A stretch of DNA of 64,000 nt from Allocoleopsis franciscana PCC 7113. GTDB lineage: Bacteria > Cyanobacteriota > Cyanobacteriia > Cyanobacteriales > Coleofasciculaceae. This document shows, piece after piece, positions 60,718 through 64,000 of the stretch. The position numbers and the translations under genes are program-made. Under the pieces are notes generated by a model. It did no database searches. It saw only the letters and a list, made by a program, of their open reading frames with translations, and was not told the origin of the DNA. Where the stretch lies: the NCBI RefSeq assembly GCF_000317515.1, contig NC_019738.1:595501-659500 (forward strand). Direction: 5' to 3'. The stretch's first letter is position 1. Every line of letters begins with the position of its first letter.

Positions 60718-62154
60718 TCAACTTTTCTGGGGTTGATTAACACAACTGCCATTGGCAGCAAAACGCAGCAAAATCAGGGAGTAGGGATTCAACGTCAGCG
60801 GTTGTTGCTCCCACGTTGCTGTAGTCAGGGAGGTCGTTTTTACGCCAGTGGCATCCAGGGACAACATCAGCAAGCTGTCTGGTTTTGCCTCTTTCTGGGT
60901 TGCTTGAACGTCGAGTATGGCGAGACCCGCTGATTTATTAATCAGCAATAGCGATCGCGTCCCATCTGACTGAAACACTGGCATAGCTTCCACAAAGGGA
61001 TGATTGCTATCGGCGTGCATCACTGTGCCCGTTAGGTATTGGATGCCCCAGGCAAACACAGTGGCAGCAGGCCGCAAATTGTTTTTCGGGTCAATTAAAC
61101 CGTAAACTCCATCCTTAAGATGCCACGAAGTTGCCATATCAATCCCGGCATCCGCCAAGTTTTTCAGTACCGAGGCAAACCAGACGGCTCCGACGTGGGT
61201 ATGTTGGCGATTTTCACCCGATCGCCAATGGTAGTTAATGTTATATTCTCCCAGCAGCAGGGGCACGTTGCGATCGGGGATGTACTGGTTCGCTAATTTC
61301 CGAAATTCCTGCACCTGAGTTTTATACTTCGGTGTGTAGGACATCAGAGTGTCGGTCGATTCGCTGGCATTGCCACTGCCGTAACGATGCCAGGAGATGA
61401 AGTCTACATTCGGTTCGCACGCCTTGAGAAAGGAAACGAGTCGTCTGGATTCGTCCCAAGTCAGTACAGGCCCCCCCACCTTAATTTGGGGGTCTTGACG
61501 CTTCATCGCTATTGCCGCCTTGTTGTAAATTGTCCACAGCTCATCGAGTTTACCCGCTTTTTGGTAACGAACATCTTGTTCATTCAATGGCTCCCAGTAA
61601 ACGACTTTCCGCTGTTGGCGTTGGTTGAGAATCTCCACCAATTGAGCACAAAATGCAGCATAGTTGTCATATTCAGAGGGGTCAAGTAAACCGTCTTGGC
61701 TCTCAACCATCCATTTAGGCCAGCCGGGAATGTTTTGGATGATGCTCGGTTGTTGGGGATAGGAAGCATCATAACCCGCTTTAATCTTGGCCTCATCCCA
61801 GGTTTGGGTAGTAGGGTTAGTCCAGCGATCGCTTAATTCCGCATGGTGAATCCGAATTAAACCAATACCCAGGTCAGCCAAAAGATTCTGGTACACTGGG
61901 TCAGCCGCCCTTTCTGGCCTAGTGATTTCGTAGTCATTAGAGCCAAAAGTAAATGGAGTGGTTCGAGCCACGACATGACCCCAATTTACCGTGACTATGG
62001 CGGTAATGGAATGGGTAGAAGACCGCTTTGGAGTGGATGAACCTCGATTCTCTCCCATCAGATGATTAAAGATTTGCCGTTGGCAACTTGTACCTAACAC
62101 CTGAGTTAGCGCACTGCCAGATACGGCTAACTTGAACATGTCTCGACGCCGCAT
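60718..62154 (-). CDS. GH39-like glycoside hydrolase with Tat-like signal
   Basis: 478 aa. The N-terminus MRRRDMFKLAVSGSALTQVLG with Arg-Arg and Cys downstream (TSCQRQ) may be a Tat or lipoprotein signal. The rest is a clan-A TIM barrel: VVYWEPLNEQDV (acid/base Glu), VDFISWHRYGSGN, LLLGEYNINYHW (nucleophile Glu), followed by a C-terminal beta domain. Closest to family GH39-type glycosidases; the substrate is unknown. It sits between the tyrosine kinase and acyltransferase genes, 3 bases from the kinase stop, so the three form an operon. Confidence 0.87.
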   Translation of the reverse strand: MRRRDMFKLAVSGSALTQVLGTSCQRQIFNHLMGENRGSSTPKRSSTHSITAIVTVNWGHVVARTTPFTFGSNDYEITRPERAADPVYQNLLADLGIGLIRIHHAELSDRWTNPTTQTWDEAKIKAGYDASYPQQPSIIQNIPGWPKWMVESQDGLLDPSEYDNYAAFCAQLVEILNQRQQRKVVYWEPLNEQDVRYQKAGKLDELWTIYNKAAIAMKRQDPQIKVGGPVLTWDESRRLVSFLKACEPNVDFISWHRYGSGNASESTDTLMSYTPKYKTQVQEFRKLANQYIPDRNVPLLLGEYNINYHWRSGENRQHTHVGAVWFASVLKNLADAGIDMATSWHLKDGVYGLIDPKNNLRPAATVFAWGIQYLTGTVMHADSNHPFVEAMPVFQSDGTRSLLLINKSAGLAILDVQATQKEAKPDSLLMLSLDATGVKTTSLTTATWEQQPLTLNPYSLILLRFAANGSCVNQPQKS

Positions 62155-62157
62155 AGC

Positions 62158-64000
62158 TCAGGATTTGACCAAAGAATCGTTCGAGCGATAGGCATAAGGC
62201 TTGGAGTTGGCTTCCACACCATTAATCACTAAACCCAAAACTTGAGCCTGATGCTGAGCCAGTTGATCCAAACTTTCATTTACCGAGTTACTGTAACTTG
62301 TACCGGGTCGGACGACAAACAAAACGTTAGGGACAACATTAGCCATCAGGGCCGTTTCACTCGTCAGACTGACGGGTGCGCTGTCAATTAAGACGTAATC
62401 ATACTTATTGGCTGACTCGGCAACCGCCAGACTCTGCTCGAATCGCCCCCGCCGCACCAGCTCCACAATCTTCCCCTTTTTGGGCGAGGTGGGTAGTAAA
62501 TCTAAACCCCCTTCTAGGGATACGGGCTGTTGAACCTCGTTGGCAAAGCGGGGTGCATCAGCTAATTCCACCTCTCGACCATAACCCAATCGTCGGCTCA
62601 GTTCGGCTTTACGGAAATCCCCATCCACTAGCAGTACACGGAAGCCTAAATCCGCCAAGGCTCTTGCCAAACCTAGGGTAACGGTCGTCTTCCCTTCCCC
62701 CATAATCGCACTGGTGATCAACAAGCGGTGGTCTTTCAGGGGTTGTAAACTAATCGCTGATGCTAGCCGCTGAAACTCAACCTCGGTTTCCGTACCCACT
62801 TGCCAGCTTAGATTAGAATGCCTGAGTCGGGGAATGCGTACTACAATCGGGAATTTGGTTGCTTGGAGGTCTTTGGGACTCAACAAAGGATTACGACTCT
62901 CTAGGAGTAGCACCAGGGCAATACTGCCAATAATCGATGCCATCAGGCCGCTGAGTACGATGATAGACCGCTTAGGACCGGAAGGCTTAGAGTCAACTTT
63001 TGCAGGGTCAAGTACCTGTACGTTGGGATAAGTATCAAAGGCATCAATATTGTTCTGCTGGACTTGGGCGACTAGCCCTTTATATATTCCCTCTGCGACA
63101 TCAACCTGTCGTTGAAGCTCCAACAGCCGAGACTGATTGGCAGGAAAAGTTCTTAGAGTGGTACTCAATTTTTGAATCTCATTCTGGAGTTGCTCCGCCT
63201 GTCGCCGTTGACCACTCGCTTCACTCTCTGCCAGAACGAGTTGCTGGATTAAAGTCGCACGTCCATCACTATTAGTTGACACTGTGGTGTCTACTTGTGT
63301 GCCTGCTGCGGCTTGCGCGACGTAACCCTGAAGTTGACGCTGCAATTCATCGCGCTCGGAGATCAGTTTTCGCACGGCGGGATGGTTATCCGTGAACGTC
63401 GCTCTGAGTTTCACCAAATTGGCGTCCACTTCTGCCAGTTTGTTGCGAACGAACTGGTAGTTCTGGTTTTCTCCCAATCCTAGGGAGCGGATGGCTTGGT
63501 TCGGAGTCAGACTTAACCGACTGGATAGAACTTGGATACGATTTTCACTGGCTTGAGCTTGAGCTAGGGCTTGCGCCTGTACCGACGTCAGATTATTGAT
63601 CGTCGTTACAATTCCCTGGGTTTGTGCTTCACTGTTGACCAAGCCGGTGGACTGCTTCCACTGTGCTACAGCTCTTTGCGCCTGATCCAATCGTGCCTTA
63701 GCTTGATTGAGTTCCTTCTGACTGAACTGCTTGCGAGACGCGCTATCGGCTTGACGTAATTGATTCAGGCGCTGTTGATAAACTTGGAGTAAATTGTTGG
63801 CTCGCCCTTTTGCCAATTCAGGTGTCGAACCACTTACGGCTAGGGAAATGATGGTGGATTGTTCCTGAGGCTTGACTTGGAACAATCGCTTGTACTTAGC
63901 GAGTCTGGAAAACTTAGTTTTCTGTGGGTCAGAGACTAACACCTGTTCCAGTAAAGCATCGCTGGTGAGGATAGATGCCTGTACCTTCAAAGGATTGACC
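62158..64000 (-). CDS. Wzc-like polysaccharide co-polymerase with tyrosine-kinase domain (cut by right edge)
   Basis: The frame is open to the right edge (upstream residues read VNPLKVQASILTSDALLEQVL), so the N-terminus lies outside. About 614 residues are visible: Wzz-type periplasmic part with long coiled coil, transmembrane helix (about RSIIVLSGLMASIIGSIALVLLL), then the kinase domain with Walker A SAIMGEGKTTVTLGLARAL, VLLVDGDFRKAELSRRL (Walker A-prime) and YDYVLIDSAPV (Walker B). The C-terminal tyrosine cluster is weak (KPYAYRSND). Such proteins set chain length and drive exopolysaccharide export. It leads the leftward operon. Confidence 0.93.
   Translation of the reverse strand, partial: VNPLKVQASILTSDALLEQVLVSDPQKTKFSRLAKYKRLFQVKPQEQSTIISLAVSGSTPELAKGRANNLLQVYQQRLNQLRQADSASRKQFSQKELNQAKARLDQAQRAVAQWKQSTGLVNSEAQTQGIVTTINNLTSVQAQALAQAQASENRIQVLSSRLSLTPNQAIRSLGLGENQNYQFVRNKLAEVDANLVKLRATFTDNHPAVRKLISERDELQRQLQGYVAQAAAGTQVDTTVSTNSDGRATLIQQLVLAESEASGQRRQAEQLQNEIQKLSTTLRTFPANQSRLLELQRQVDVAEGIYKGLVAQVQQNNIDAFDTYPNVQVLDPAKVDSKPSGPKRSIIVLSGLMASIIGSIALVLLLESRNPLLSPKDLQATKFPIVVRIPRLRHSNLSWQVGTETEVEFQRLASAISLQPLKDHRLLITSAIMGEGKTTVTLGLARALADLGFRVLLVDGDFRKAELSRRLGYGREVELADAPRFANEVQQPVSLEGGLDLLPTSPKKGKIVELVRRGRFEQSLAVAESANKYDYVLIDSAPVSLTSETALMANVVPNVLFVVRPGTSYSNSVNESLDQLAQHQAQVLGLVINGVEANSKPYAYRSNDSLVKS

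Overview
The window is chromosomal DNA from a cyanobacterium. Direct evidence is the 5' end of psaA, ndhF1 and ndhD1, a RbcR-type LysR regulator, cyanobacterial rpoZ, a KaiB-like domain, KGK-domain proteins and frequent HIP1 octamers (GCGATCGC). The many family-specific paralogues, TPR/CHAT proteins and small palindromic repeats suggest a large-genome, probably filamentous lineage (Microcoleus/Coleofasciculus-like); that placement is inference only. No rRNA, CRISPR array or prophage was seen.

Layout. 1-9.5 kb: psaA (leftward, cut by the window edge), a proline-rich lipoprotein, a thioredoxin/NHL protein, a protein with a C-terminal KaiB-like domain, PilT with a 13-base homopolymer near its start, a small membrane protein and a UDP-GlcNAc 2-epimerase. 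9.5-13.2 kb: a large TPR-CHAT protein whose N-terminus has been invaded by an interspersed repeat. 13.4-20.3 kb: an energy and carbon block (ndhD1, a MITE-like element, ndhF1, an atypical WCGLC thioredoxin, an NnrU/Z-ISO-like membrane protein, rbcR). 20.4-24.4 kb: a 4-Cys Ser/Thr kinase followed by two substrate-binding proteins of different folds that share one membrane-anchor sequence. 24.4-30.5 kb: Uma2, HNH, two KGK proteins, a dynamin-like GTPase and an APC permease.

30.8-36.1 kb is the accessory patch. It holds two small unknown genes, a ribbon-helix-helix gene with TAGCAA repeats upstream, a radical-SAM (SPL-like) gene divergent from a three-Cys-motif partner (TcmP) gene, and an IS1634-like element inserted at codon 7 of a YgiT/MqsA-type antitoxin gene. 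The antitoxin can be rebuilt across a 6-bp TTACAA target duplication.

36.2-58.9 kb is mostly housekeeping and conserved cyanobacterial genes: an UbiB/ABC1 kinase, mannose-1-phosphate guanylyltransferase, an LCP protein, a pentapeptide lumenal protein, an SGNH hydrolase, rpoZ, tRNA-Pro(GGG), a metallophosphoesterase, a divergent pirin/HxlR pair, an M50 protease with CBS domains, a sigma-like and TPR pair, lysS with a KTSC tail, and a thioredoxin-fold protein related to a PSI accumulation factor. 59.6-64 kb ends in a leftward exopolysaccharide operon: Wzc-like tyrosine kinase (cut by the edge), a GH39-like glycosidase and a hexapeptide acyltransferase.

The strongest leads are the TcmP/radical-SAM pair, the IS-split antitoxin, the kinase with two anchored binding proteins, the KaiB-domain fusion and the poly-C tract in pilT.
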